DNA of 64,000 nt, taken from NCBI GenBank assembly GCA_019614645.1, contig JABWDB010000004.1:5890001-5954000 (forward strand), given 5' to 3'. Source of the DNA: Stratiolaelaps scimitus. Lineage: Eukaryota > Arthropoda > Arachnida > Mesostigmata > Laelapidae. A program made the translations under genes and the position numbers. Shown here one piece after another: positions 22,128-33,029 of the stretch (position 1 is its first letter; every line of letters begins with the position of its first letter). Under the pieces are notes generated by a model. It saw only the letters and a list, made by a program, of their open reading frames with translations, was not told where the DNA came from and ran no database searches.

Positions 22128-24023
22128 TCAAGTACCGCGATGTTTAGCGTTCGGCGGCGCCTTACTGTTTGTGCCGTTCTTTTTCTGATTCGGCGGCTGC
22201 TGCTGCTGTTGTTGCGCACCCGGCTCTGGCTGCTGTGGCGGCGGTTCCTTTGGCTGACTTGTTCTAGTCTCACCCTGTTTCGGCGGTGGCGGTGGTGGAG
22301 GCGGCACTAGAGGCGGCAGCGTCAGCGGGAGTAGCGCCACATTCTCGCCATTGTTGTTCAATAGTCTTTGGGTTCGTCCAGTAGCCCTGGACCTTCTACC
22401 TCTTGTTCTTCTTGAGCGACTCAGTCGCGAGGGTCGCGAAGGCCGACGGAGAAGCACTCGAGTGCCGCTTTGACGACCTGCCGGGGACACTGGCTCAGCG
22501 GCCCCCCGCTTGGGACGCGTCGGCACCCGTCGGCTAGCAACGGATGGGGCACGCTCAACTGTGGGCTCGGTCGCGGGCGGTGCCTGCTCAGTGCTACCAG
22601 CAGCGCCCTCTCGACTCATCCTGATTACTTCATCTAACAACTGCCGTATACAGGTGACCGGATCAGCATGCACCAGAACGTCGTTAGCAGGTGCCATCAC
22701 GGAGTTCGTAGAATGGCCACTTGGTTGGGTTGATGCTTGCTCCCGCTCATCGTTGGCTGATTGTCTCCTGGGTGGAAAGCTTGCCACGGGCAGATTGAGC
22801 ATAGGAACGGGCGGGTTATCCCTCGCGGGCCGGTTACTACGTATCGATGCCTCACTGAAACGGGAGCCGTCTCGTCGACGACGTCGGCCACGGGCTCGCG
22901 CTTCTGGACTGAGAATCGGTAGTGGCCAATCAAGATCTCGCGGAGCGAGCTGCGGTGCCGCTTGAAGGTCCGGAGCGTCGTCGAAGCTATGGAAAGGTAT
23001 AAAATCCCTGTCATCCGGCTGCATTACGATGACGAATTCATTGTTCCGATCGAACAGAGCCGAGTAATCGTCGGTCAACGTGTCCGAATCGTCCGAGGTG
23101 GCCTCCGACTCGGCCACAAAATTCGAAAATCGTTCCCGCCAAGGTGGACCACGAACATGATCACATTCGGCAGCCGCCGTGGGCGCTGCATCAGCTCTCT
23201 TCAGCGATTGTTGCTGTTGAGCTGCTGGCTGTTCGTGTAACAGCTGCTGTTGCTGCTGCTGCTGCTGTTGTTGAATGTTTCTGCGCCTTAGCTGCTGCGC
23301 TGAGTGACGCAGGAGTGGTAGAAAAGGTAGATCCGCCAGCGGCCGAGTAGAGGTCCTACTAACGGAGATGCGAGCATGATCCGAAGGCCGCGAAATTGCT
23401 GGTGGCCCATGTGACATACGTTCGAAATTGGTGGCAACCTGACGAAGTCGACGACCGCGATTCTGGTGTCGAGCCAAGATTGCCCCGTCAGCTTCTGCCA
23501 GCATCTGCATCAGCAGCATTCCCAAACTGTTCCTCGATCGGTTGCGTAGGTCGTCGGGGTAGTCGAAGCGAGGCATCTCCAGTGGAATTGTTGCCAATGC
23601 CCCTGCCACACCGAAACTGTTGTCATCGTCGTTGCCTTGCCCATTCGCACATACCACTTGTTGGCCGTCGGTGGTGCCCTTCGCGGGATCGTCAGCTGTG
23701 GGTTGCGCCTTCGAAGCAACAACGCCCTCTTTGGGGGCGTCCTTCGAGGGCGCCGCCCTCGAGCCCTCCTTACTGCCCCTGCTGATCGACTGTTTCGTAG
23801 TAGACTTCGCCGCATCGTTGCAGCCAGATGATACGTTACCATTCGTCAATTTTGCTATGCCGTGTGGGGTGGCCACACGGTCGTTCTTCGAATTTCGCTT
23901 AGCGAGCACGAGGCGGAACTCCTCCGAAATTTTTCTCTCCATCTCCTCGGCCAAAGCCTGAACAGTATTTTCTCTTGGGACAATTTTCGAATCGCGGGGA
24001 ATTTTACGCTTTTCCCTCGCCAT
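22128..24023 (-). CDS. Disordered nuclear-type protein, 631 aa, paralogue of the 17880-19766 gene
   Basis: An intronless minus-strand ORF converging on the 628-aa gene. Shared elements in order: N-terminal block (residues 13-35, KIVPRENTVQALAEEMERKI); conserved block at 137-180 (FGVAGALATIPLEMPRFDY, then LGMLLMQML); a short ISVSRTSTRP stretch near 219 resembling IVISRIDRRP in the paralogue; and an NNEFVIVMQPDDRD motif at 327-340 aligned with NERIIIIIELSDSD, both shaped like SUMO-interaction motifs (aliphatic run, then acids). It differs in a polyglutamine run (residues 251-260), an Arg/Ser-rich basic region (about 525-555), and a polyproline run near the C-terminus. Identity outside the blocks looks low, so the duplication is old or the family evolves fast. 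Function unknown. Confidence 0.8.
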   Translation of the reverse strand: MAREKRKIPRDSKIVPRENTVQALAEEMERKISEEFRLVLAKRNSKNDRVATPHGIAKLTNGNVSSGCNDAAKSTTKQSISRGSKEGSRAAPSKDAPKEGVVASKAQPTADDPAKGTTDGQQVVCANGQGNDDDNSFGVAGALATIPLEMPRFDYPDDLRNRSRNSLGMLLMQMLAEADGAILARHQNRGRRLRQVATNFERMSHGPPAISRPSDHARISVSRTSTRPLADLPFLPLLRHSAQQLRRRNIQQQQQQQQQQLLHEQPAAQQQQSLKRADAAPTAAAECDHVRGPPWRERFSNFVAESEATSDDSDTLTDDYSALFDRNNEFVIVMQPDDRDFIPFHSFDDAPDLQAAPQLAPRDLDWPLPILSPEARARGRRRRRDGSRFSEASIRSNRPARDNPPVPMLNLPVASFPPRRQSANDEREQASTQPSGHSTNSVMAPANDVLVHADPVTCIRQLLDEVIRMSREGAAGSTEQAPPATEPTVERAPSVASRRVPTRPKRGAAEPVSPAGRQSGTRVLLRRPSRPSRLSRSRRTRGRRSRATGRTQRLLNNNGENVALLPLTLPPLVPPPPPPPPKQGETRTSQPKEPPPQQPEPGAQQQQQQPPNQKKNGTNSKAPPNAKHRGT

Positions 24024-24763
24024 TGTACACTAGAAATTTTGCTGAAATATTGTCTTCGAGTCGTGATATCGAATAATTTCGTTGTCTGCCTTCAACTATT
24101 TGTATGTGATATATGTATGTATGATGTATGTATATACATCCAGTACATTCGTTCGTTCGTTGTTGATTGTAATGTAAGGATACAGCTGTGTGGTTGTTGT
24201 TGCTGTTGCTACCGCCGATGCTACCTCGCTTCGCTGTTGCTGCGGCGGCTGCTGCTGCTGCTGCGCTGACTGAGCCATTGTCTCGGGGCGTATATGGACG
24301 ACGGCGCCACAAAACGCCCATGGCTATTCCGAGCTGAGAAACTGTAAACAGTTCGACCGGTGCGGTGCAGACGTGCACCCAGGCCGTGTTCAGGGCGCCC
24401 GCCAGCAGAATTCCAATCCAACGTCATAATGATGATGATAATAATAATATACTTGGCAAACAGTCATTACAGGTTACACGGAATGGGATATTGGGGCGAG
24501 TCTCGGGGGCGACCAGCGCCCTGGATAGTGGGGCTTCGAAGCCAGCCAGGCGACCTGTCCCCCCCCCGAACAGTGGCAGTTCGATGCTAATCTAGGACAT
24601 TCCCGCAGAAAACGTCGGGTAGACGCTGCACAATGTAGTAGCTATTGTGCGTCGGCGGTGCGAACCCTCAGACACCGAATTACGTGCGGGCAACGTCATA
24701 ATCGAGCCGAGATAGGCGCACGGGCGGGGGGAGGGCCGACGAAGCTTGCCCCAAAGAGTAGGA

Positions 24764-24786
24764 TTTCAACGATGTCATCGTTGAAA
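24764..24786. repeat. Perfect 11-bp inverted repeat
   Basis: TTTCAACGATG, one central T, then CATCGTTGAAA. It is perfectly self-complementary and lies about 740 bases upstream of the 24023 start codon. It could be a binding site for a dimeric factor or a hairpin; no gene context decides this. Confidence 0.8.
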
Positions 24787-25615
24787 CGTTGTGTTTGTTG
24801 ATTTTGTTCACATTCGCCCGTGGTTCGTCTCCGACGTTGGCAAGACCCAGCTGAGATAAATACAGTTCTTGCGGTTCATGTCATAGCAGATGGCTGCCGT
24901 TCTTTGCTGGTGCCATATCACTAGCTGGTGGTGTCAGAGCACCAAATTAGCGCATTGCAGATTACACCACAATGAAGCGTTCTGTATTCCAGCTGCCTTG
25001 AATATCGCCATTAATCGCATATTACGATGGGCGTCATCAATTGTCTAGGTGCTTGCGAGGCGAGTTGTTTATAGTCACTATGATTTCCCGCGTTCCTTCT
25101 CTTCATACACATTTCAATCGTTCTCATTGCCGCACACTCGGTTCTATCGTGATTTGTGACTCGCCGATTCACGGACGCATCTAACTGGTGAATCTAACTG
25201 GTGACTCATCACCCGTCGCTACCGATGGAACAGCTTGCGCTAAAGTATTGGAACCCTACTTTAGAAATTATTGTATCTTTGAGCTAGAAATTGGCAACAA
25301 AGCGACCACTGACATTTTCCGTCCGGATTGGTGACGGCTTATCGCATTTCATTCTGCAAAGCCCCATGTATACAATGTATCTATTTGCCGCCTCACCATG
25401 GATTGTTTCACTGTTCATATTAGCTCGATATGATGAGATCAAATATGGCGAAACCAAGATTAGATAAGATCATTAATATCAGATACATCGACAAATTTAT
25501 AAAACGCCTAAGAACAAGAATGCCGATGTACACGACTCGTACCTTATTCATGAACGATGTTAACTAAAACTGCTAACTGCTAGCGATTACTAGTCGAATG
25601 GCTTATGCATATTAT

Positions 25616-26131
25616 TTAGTGCTTAGAAAAACGTATATCAAAGCAACCAAATGTGTGTACGTCTAAGTTATTTATTAAATGTGAGCTGAAAATCGAAAAG
25701 TCGCTCGCATTTAGCAGAGGAAATTTGCCCACACAGATGGAAATTTCGATATAAAGCCCGTCTGTAGCCGCTATGACCAGTTCAGCAATGCTGTTTTGTG
25801 CTACGCTCATCTGAAGATGCTCACGCAGTAACAGTTCGAGATATTTCGCGCATCCTGAACTAGTGGATCTGTGTAGTCGTATTTCCGAGTCCTGTCGCCG
25901 ATTTTTTTCTTGTCGACGCATTGACGAAGGTTTCTTCGCTGTCCTCTCCTCATCGACGTGGACGACATCATCCGGTGTGTGAGTGTTGCCACCTGATAGA
26001 ATCTGCTCCTTTTGCTGCACGCCCAACGCAGATGAATATGTATGCTCGTATATGAGATTAAGTTGACGTGTGTAGCCAACGGGAAACGTTGTGAATCGTC
26101 GTGCGCAGACGGCACTTCGTGACATGACCAT
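25616..26131 (-). CDS. Unrecognised ORF, 171 aa
   Basis: A long single-exon ORF for this AT-rich neighbourhood, divergent from the ARM-repeat gene at 26523 (about 390 bases between starts). The C-terminal half looks protein-like (YLELLLREHLQMSVAQ, AELVIAATDGLYIEISI); the middle is basic (RRQEKNRRQDSEIRLHR). No signal peptide or known motif is visible. The start at 26131 is the first Met; an internal Met would shorten the N-terminus. Function unknown, and a chance ORF cannot be excluded. Confidence 0.4.
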   Translation of the reverse strand: MVMSRSAVCARRFTTFPVGYTRQLNLIYEHTYSSALGVQQKEQILSGGNTHTPDDVVHVDEERTAKKPSSMRRQEKNRRQDSEIRLHRSTSSGCAKYLELLLREHLQMSVAQNSIAELVIAATDGLYIEISICVGKFPLLNASDFSIFSSHLINNLDVHTFGCFDIRFSKH

Positions 26132-26522
26132 TAGCCATGTGCATCTACAACAACGACCTGGCGCGCTCGATTGCGTTCACGCGTTGTGATGCGCCTCGAT
26201 TTCTTGAGCATCGTTCATGAAAGCGTTGCGCGCCAAGAACGTCTTGCGTGTTCATATTCGCGTTCGTTCCCCTGGTTGCCAAGTTGATTGGCTTCGTGCA
26301 GTGGTTGAATCGACTGAAGTGGCTAGCTGTCCAGCGCGACTCGGATCTTATCGTCCGGCGGGCGATAGCAGCCCGCTCAGCAGTGGGTGTCAACTGGATT
26401 CCTAAAAGCCCTGCCGTGCTTGTGAGTGGCGTAATTACGCGGACAAGCAACGGTCAATTCAGTATTGACTGGTCGACCGCTCAAACCAGTCGTACACGAT
26501 CGCAGTAAGTAAATAAACAAAC

Positions 26523-27275
26523 ATGGCCGGTCATTGGCAGCAAGCGGGCGTCAAAGAACAGGCCGGCGACGATGTCAAGCCGTGGCTTGAAAATATGTCG
26601 TCACCAAGTATCGACAAGGTGTTACAGGGCTGTCGCCAATTGGCAGAGCGCCTCGAACAAATCGATAGTGCCAACATTGATCTCGACGTTGTCGACACTC
26701 TGTACTCGCTCGTCGATGCCAGCGAACAAAAGGCTGACTGTATCGTGATGTCGGGAGTATGGGTATACATTTTACGGTGTCTCCAGTCCCCGAATCTCGA
26801 TTTGATCAGCAGGTCAGTGGAGATATTGGCCTACTTAAGCATCCGAGCACCAAAGCGAGCTGACATACTGATCGATGGTAAGATCTTGCCAGCTGTGTGC
26901 GCTCTCGGTCACCGCAATCTATCCAAGCGCACCTTGAAGCCCGTCTCTTGGCTCCTGAAGAATCTCTTTGTCAACTGCACCAACGCGCCGATGCAGGAAG
27001 AACTGATGCTATGCCTGCCGATGCTCGTAGAATTTCTAAGCTACAGCGAGAAGCATGTCGTCGATGCGGCGTGTCACGCGCTCAGCTGGATCGTTGACCG
27101 GATCAGTGACGGCGGAGTGTGCGAGTTGATCGATCTAGGCATTAGAGAACCCGTCGAAAATATACTGAAAGATCATACGTTTGAGCCATACGATTGTTTC
27201 CGGAAAGCGAGACATATTGCTAGCATCGTAGACCTACATGAGCCGACTGACCCGAAGCGCAATCACGAAGTGTAA
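26523..27275 (+). CDS. Importin-alpha-like ARM-repeat protein, short form, 250 aa
   Basis: A single exon with good start context (AACATGG). The translation contains armadillo-type repeats resembling karyopherin alpha: a segment VVDTLYSLVDASEQKAD, then SWLLKNLFVN (comparable to the WTLSNL helix, keeping both the Trp and the NLS-contacting Asn), then CLPMLVEFLSYSEKHVVDAACHALSW (comparable to the ACWALSYL helix). It covers only about three or four repeats against about ten in full importin-alpha and lacks a recognisable basic importin-beta-binding domain. Classical importin-alpha carries nuclear-localisation cargo; this short form may be a divergent duplicate or retrocopy. A second intronless relative lies at 61296-62627. 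Confidence 0.7.
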   Translation: MAGHWQQAGVKEQAGDDVKPWLENMSSPSIDKVLQGCRQLAERLEQIDSANIDLDVVDTLYSLVDASEQKADCIVMSGVWVYILRCLQSPNLDLISRSVEILAYLSIRAPKRADILIDGKILPAVCALGHRNLSKRTLKPVSWLLKNLFVNCTNAPMQEELMLCLPMLVEFLSYSEKHVVDAACHALSWIVDRISDGGVCELIDLGIREPVENILKDHTFEPYDCFRKARHIASIVDLHEPTDPKRNHEV

Positions 27276-28017
27276 AATGGTGCCTTAATACAAATCGGTA
27301 GCTCGTCGAACTCAAACTACTGATTGATGGTTACCAAAAATGGCACATATATATATATATATATATATATTAATGACTGTCTATACCAGTAGCATCTTAT
27401 AAGTGCGTCAGTTATGAAAAACTCTTAACCGTAAGGTTCTTGCTACTGCCAATACTACTTCTTAAGTTAATTAATGAAGCGAGAGAAAAGATGAATGTTT
27501 ATATATGACGGCCAGAAGACGAAGGTAAGAGATAATGATTGGCCTTGCCAACTTTTGTATGAGATAGAGTCAGGCTAGCCGCTATAGAGTATTACCCTTC
27601 GCTGGATATTGTAAGTGGGGCCAAACGTGTAGGGTTTAAAACAAGTGGTAATTTGACACGCTACAATCTAAAAGCAAACCCACCTAAAGCTAATTAGTAA
27701 ACAAATACTTATCTGTCGAAAAATAAATGAGTTTGTTTTTCTATATTTTATATTTTATTCCGAACGTCAAAAACCGTATCGTAATTGAGTCAGAGACAGC
27801 GCCTTGCGAAATAGGATACCACAATTGTTACTTTCGTGTTTGGTGTAATTTGGCTAATCTTTAATTTGGTTCATAATAACGACATCGTCGCAGTGGCCCA
27901 ACACAGTAGTATTGTCTATTTCCAGGCGGATATCGCAATAACAATTGCTAGGAGATTTTGGAGACCGTAGAAGTTTGATGCGGATCTGATGGAGGTTATT
28001 TATTTATTTTTTTTTTT

Positions 28018-28054
28018 AGCTGACCCTCAGCTGTTTCCCTATTTGACAGGCCTC
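28018..28054 (-). repeat. Family-2 repeat with AGCTGAGGGTCAGCT hairpin
   Basis: Read on the minus strand it is GAGGCCTGTCAAATAGGGAA followed by ACAGCTGAGGGTCAGCT, nearly identical to 34576-34612. The terminal palindrome also occurs at 49541-49557. Confidence 0.65.
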
Positions 28055-28273
28055 AATTTCATAGCTGACCGAATAGATGGAAATAATTCGGCAGTGTTAC
28101 ACTAGGGACGGTTCTTACACATACGTGGAGGGGCAGATGTAGTTGGGGTACAGTTGGGATCAGAAGTAAGTCGACAGTTAGAAAACGATGGGATTACAGC
28201 CAAGACAAAAGGTAGACTCACAGCTGAAGCAGTAGCTGCTTCAACTCCAAGTTTTTTGATAGTAGTATAACCC

Positions 28274-28560
28274 TCAATGAGGGACATGGTCATTCGAGCA
28301 TTTCAGTAGCTGCTGTTTTACAGCTGCTGCCGTCACTGGCACCGCCACTTGCCAGAGTGAGTTCCACAGGCGAGGCCCGCGGACGCGTGTATCATTGCCA
28401 CATAAAGCTGAATAGGCAGGCCAATTCTTCAGCGATATTCCTTCACGCTTCAGTTTACGGCGATGGCAGAACAGCAACGGGTCTCGGCTTCTCACTGTCA
28501 AACTTGCGATTAATGGTAACACATTAACGAGAACGCGGCTCACCACGAGCCCCGACTTTG
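28274..28560 (-). mobile_element. LINE reverse-transcriptase C-terminal remnant
   Basis: The minus-strand translation includes LTVRSRDPLLFCHRR and then VRGPRLWNSLW. The RDPLLF...RxWNSLP pattern is typical of the C-terminal end of Jockey/CR1-type LINE ORF2 proteins. No other RT motif is nearby, so it is a 3' fragment. Confidence 0.5.
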
Positions 28561-29010
28561 CATTACTTTCGTATGTCGACCTGTTCATTCTTTGCTTGCT
28601 GCCTACCTTCAGCCTGCTCTTTATGACGGGTCCCCATATGTGCACGCACACACGTAGGCATAACAGTTTATTTATATAACTACGAATACATAATGTATCA
28701 CAAGAGGATGGAACGCGAGGCAAGACACCGTCCCTCGGTCACCACTCATAATACCTGTGTATTGTATAATCCTGTACGGCCCTGTTAGTATGGCGTTCCC
28801 CGTCTGTACGAATCCTCGTCCATACGTTGTATATTCGTATCCACTATAATACAGGTACAGCGAATGAATAGATTTGCGCATCCCCATTTTGAGGTTCTCA
28901 ATGGCTTGTCCCATTCACCTCCACCGGTTAGTTGCCTCTCTGCCGTGCTCACCTTTAGCGAGCACTCATCACAAGCATATGGACAGATGTATGCATTTAA
29001 ATCGACCCCG

Positions 29011-29182
29011 GTGGCGTGGTTCGTTCGTGTGCGCCGTTCAATCGGAGGAGACACGTAGGTGTACGGGTTCGATCCCCACCGTTGCACATTTGCATTTAAA
29101 GGGGTCGTCCGTCTTATGAAGCCTTATGCCGAAAGCAGTACCGTGGATGTTAAATGTTGGCTGTGGGTCAGCCCGGAAAATT
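29011..29182 (+). repeat. tRNA-derived SINE, full-length-like copy
   Basis: It contains a Pol III B-box-like GGGTTCGATCCCC (about 29065-29077), a body with GTCTTATGAAGC..CGAAAGCAGTACCGTGGA, and a tail GTTAAATGTTGGCTG..TCAGCCCGGAAAA. The same order occurs at 32840-33012 (minus) and 35656-35820 (plus). The tail holds an imperfect inverted repeat (GGCTGA..TCAGCC in other copies). Confidence 0.75.
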
Positions 29183-29778
29183 TCTTTCCATAGATAAATC
29201 AACGTAGAGAGATAAATATGAGAATAACTAGGGAGGGAGACGTATGTGTAAATAAACAGATAGATCATGCGGGGTATATTTTTTGTTTATCCAACAGCCC
29301 TCTTTCTCTCTCCGGCTCTCGGTTTCAACAGTGTTTTCGGCGGAGGATGGCAGATATACAGCAAAGTCGCAGTCGGCGTCCCGATGACCGCCTCAATGGT
29401 ATCAAGGTCGTCATCATCGTGCCGAGCTGCTACAAGGCTACCAATAAGGCCAGAGCCACGACCCGGTCGCCAGCTCACAGTGACTCAGCACACAGGGATC
29501 TCGATTTGAATACGACCGTCCAGAACGGCTAGCGACAATGTGTTGGATGCATACGTTGGTTAGGACAAGCGACTGAGGAGGAGGAGGAGATCGACAACGG
29601 TTGTCAGCGTGGTAGCGTGGGTACCGTGTTTGTCGACGGTTTGGCCGTCATTGCTAGCTGACGTTGTAATTAGCTCATCATGCCACGCCGCTAATGAAAT
29701 GCATTCGTTCATTCCATTCATCCATGCATGTTGGCCTCATGTGTGTGCGTGTGTATCTCTGCGTTGGAGTGCAACGAG

Positions 29779-30150
29779 ATGAACGAAATGGTACGTAGCA
29801 CCGAATTAGACGCAAGTTCGACTCGGTTGGGTGCAGCAGCTCAGCCGATTGAGACAGCGGAGCAACTCCGGAGCGAAGTTTTCTCTCGATCTCGCAACAC
29901 CGTCCCCACGCAACAGCCACTTCCCTGCCTATCGTCGTACCATCGACGCACCCTGAGCGTCCACGGCACCCAGCGGTGGGAGCGATCGCGCACTTCGTTG
30001 ACGGGTGCCGGCAGGATCCTACCTACCACAAGACCAACCGTTCGGCGGTGCTCCCGCAGTGAGCGGCGACATCCGTGTAGGCTATTATGCGAGGCGGGAT
30101 GTCATTTGACGTGTTCAGGGGACGAGGAAAAATGGTGCGGAGAATTATAG
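29779..30150 (+). other. Unrecognised open frame, about 123 codons from the first ATG
   Basis: A plus-strand frame open through a moderately GC-rich stretch (for example PIETAEQLRSEVFSRSR near the start and a Cys-rich end). It matches nothing I know and overlaps other open frames, so coding status is doubtful. Confidence 0.2.
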
Positions 30151-32306
30151 AAAATCGAGATAGAGAGAGATAGGCGGCTGCTGTGAACAACTCGCTTATT
30201 TCTTCATATTTTCAATGGCCGAATGTTGTTTTCGCATCATCATCATGTCTTGTTGGTGTCGCACGCAAAGGTACTATATGCTAGATATTCAAGTATTGGA
30301 CGGAATGATTTTGGAATATGACGGCGGTGGCGGCCTCGTGTGTGCGCCCAAATTAGATATTTGTTAAGCTACTCTAAAAAAATATGTATTAATTAGGTTG
30401 AGTATCACTGGACGTACACTGGATCAAAAGCAGACCGAGAGGGAATTGACACACTGGTTATTTTCAAAGTCCCTTCATCACTAGACATCCATGAGAGAGA
30501 ATCGCTACATCATGCTCATTGGTGGGTTCTTCTACGCCCAGACCCCCTCTACGGTTCAGCACATGTCAGACAGTCAGGCAATGGGCAAAATTGAAAGTCA
30601 CAACTGCAATTGGATGTTAGCCTGCAGCAGGCTCGTATTGCACTAATCTCTCGAGTAGTCAAATAGCAAGCAATGGAAAAGACTGCAAAGTTTGAGCATA
30701 ATAATAATAATAATAATAATAAAAGCAGCTCTTCTTTTAGAAATATTTCCATTTTCAGCCGAACCCGATCCATTCCGCTATGGAAATCGATTCATTCTGA
30801 CGTGGACGCCTATCGTTGGGTTTATCGTTCAGCTACTTGGACTTTGTCTTGATGAAAATGCACTTTAAGCTGCGAATCGGACCCACAATGCTTCAAGATC
30901 AATCATCTTCAGGGGTTGAGTGGGGCAAACCTGATGTACATTTCGCCGTATCCATAAATTTCTTTATTTTCGCTTTGGGATTCTAGAAAAACAACCGAAC
31001 GCTGAAGACATCTCGGAGATTTCTTGGAGGCTCTGTCGACACCGATAGGCGTACTATTGTCTGTTCTAATTACTGTCAATGTTAATGATGTTCTACTTTC
31101 TTATCGGAAGTTTAAGCTGAAATAAAAACAAGACAGTTACGTAAATCCGGGCGCCGTTTGCCGAATAAGGGATTTGTTATGCCGAAATTGTTGTTGGCGC
31201 ATTCGTGGGGGACACAACCAGTAAGGCAAAAATGCGAATGCTGTTGCCAAGTACATAAAAATTGCTATGGTTACATTTTGATGTATAGGGTGGTCTCGAA
31301 ATTACGCACGCGTATGGGTCACTAAGTAAAGTATGGCGGTGCGGAAGTAACCTTCACAAAATTAAAGAATCTCACGGCGGGTGAAGTCCTTTTAAATCGT
31401 CGAATTTTGGTTCCTCGCCCATAGTTCGTTGCCTGGTGCTTCCAGCACCTCGTATGAGTTGGTGTGCACATTTAAGAAGGTTCTTGGGCTGTTATCTATT
31501 CAATATCGGTCTATTCTTTTTATTATTAAAGACAAAATTGTGCAAATATTTTCATATACCCTGGTCTCGGTACGGACACTTTTAGCATTGCTTCAACGAC
31601 CAGACCAGTCAGGGTCGGTCTGGCGTAACTACGGCTATTAGTGCTACGATTAGGCGAGAAGATACTCTAACGTAATATCTTGCGAAATACGTTACGTCAG
31701 TATAGAGTCCGTATTATGCATTTTCTTGCCATTTGACGAGTCGAAAGCTTCATCCGGCCGTCCCTCGTAGGCTTCACGAGGTAGACGAGAAGAGTGTTAG
31801 TAGATTTTGACTTATCCCATGTGCTCACAATCAATGTGCCGCGATTAACGTCTAATCAAATTTCTCGTTCGCCTGATATCGCTAGCAGATTCTAGAATCA
31901 TAGTGGCTGATCCATACTACAACAACAATTCCAAAGGATCAAATGCTCGTTTGATTTGAGTGAACTAGTCAAGATAATCCATCCCCTATTCTCCGCCAAC
32001 GTGTTCACCAGTAGCGCATGACGATTGAGTTAGTGAGGATCAAATTCATCTGGTCAGCATAGATACTGTACTTTCGTCATATGTCGTGATTTCGACTAGA
32101 GATCGAAATGGCCGTGAGGAAGACGGGTCAGCACGGTGACTAGCACATTAATTCGTACTTGCGCATCTATCTTCACATCTCGAATTTTCCGTAAATACTC
32201 AACTAAGATGAGAATGTGGGCCCAATGCTTAGCACACAGGGATAGAATACGGTACACGATTGGATGAATATTTCTGCATGCGATATTCGTGCATACATTT
32301 CAATAC

Positions 32307-32456
32307 AGATAAAGAGAGAGAGAGAGCTTGCAGATGATTCGTCAGCTGCAATTGCAATTCGCCGAATGAACTGGGGCACCTGCATATTCAAGCTGTTCGC
32401 TCCGTGCAGCCGATAGATTATTGCTGCTTCAACGGCATCGCCAGCAGCGGTCGTAT
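32307..32456 (-). pseudogene. pfkB-family sugar-kinase exon (ketohexokinase-like), orphan
   Basis: From an acceptor-like CGACAG the minus strand reads DTTAAGDAVEAAIIYRL, which matches the pfkB family signature 2 (DTxGAGDxFxxxxxxxL) with the catalytic Asp kept and the first Gly of GAGD replaced by Ala. It continues GANSLNMQVPQFIRRIAIAADE, resembling the helix that follows in ketohexokinase, before running into a CT-rich stretch. No other kinase exon was found with confidence; a weak candidate is the open frame at 33885-34030 (LIALRRRDVDVYRR). An exon of a long-intron gene and a decayed copy are both possible. Confidence 0.4.
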
Positions 32457-32727
32457 CTGTCGCGCAACGTGGGAGGAACTACTTTTAACTTTGGCTGACA
32501 CCGGAAGAGGCAAAAAGCAAAAAACATTCGTCTACGAGGGGGGGCGCGTTCGTTCAGGTTCGTCAAAATTCTGAACTTTTCGATCCAGTGAATCTCAAGC
32601 TCTAGCTGAATATGCTATAATCGCTCGCTGCCGACTGTTTAACAAGGTGTATCTTTCACGCGCATAAATGCAACGCGCGTGCATGCGTGTTCCAAGGAAC
32701 GTATATCTGACAGCCCCATTATAGCTT

Positions 32728-32838
32728 AGTGGCGTGGTGCATTCGGCCGCGCCTGCCGTTGCAGCCGGAGGTGCACCTGTTCAATGCCCTCGCGTTGCTC
32801 ATTTGCGTTGAGAGGTCTATCTTACGAAGTTAAGACCA
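32728..32838 (+). repeat. Truncated SINE head (tRNA-like A box)
   Basis: Contains TAGCTTAGTGGCG, which fits the Pol III A-box consensus, and then GTTGCTCATTTGCGTT and TCTTACGAAG. It is truncated where the opposite-strand copy at 32840 begins. Confidence 0.55.
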
Positions 32839-32839
32839 G

Positions 32840-33012
32840 GTTTTCGGGCTGACTCTCAGCCAACATTTTTACATCCACAGTACTGCTTTTAGCATTGCTT
32901 CGTAAGATGGACCCCTTTAAATGCAATTGTGCAACAGTGGGAATCGAACCCGTGCACCTACGTGCCTCCCCCGATTGCGAGGAGCACACGAATGCACCAC
33001 CACGGCACCGGG
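32840..33012 (-). repeat. tRNA-derived SINE, minus-strand copy
   Basis: Read minus: a head with GGTGCATTCGTGTG, a B-box-like GGGTTCGATTCCCAC, then the body AAATGG..TTACGAAGCAATGC and the tail ATGTTGGCTGAGAGTCAGCC followed by CGAAAA. GGCTGAGAGTCAGCC is a perfect 6-bp inverted repeat with a 3-base loop. Confidence 0.75.
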
Positions 33013-33029
33013 CTCGACATGACGTAATG

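Noticed and set aside
29055..29085. tRNA gene (GGTTCGATCC B box)
   Set aside because: No cloverleaf can be drawn and the same sequence recurs in several copies with a common tail, so it is a SINE.
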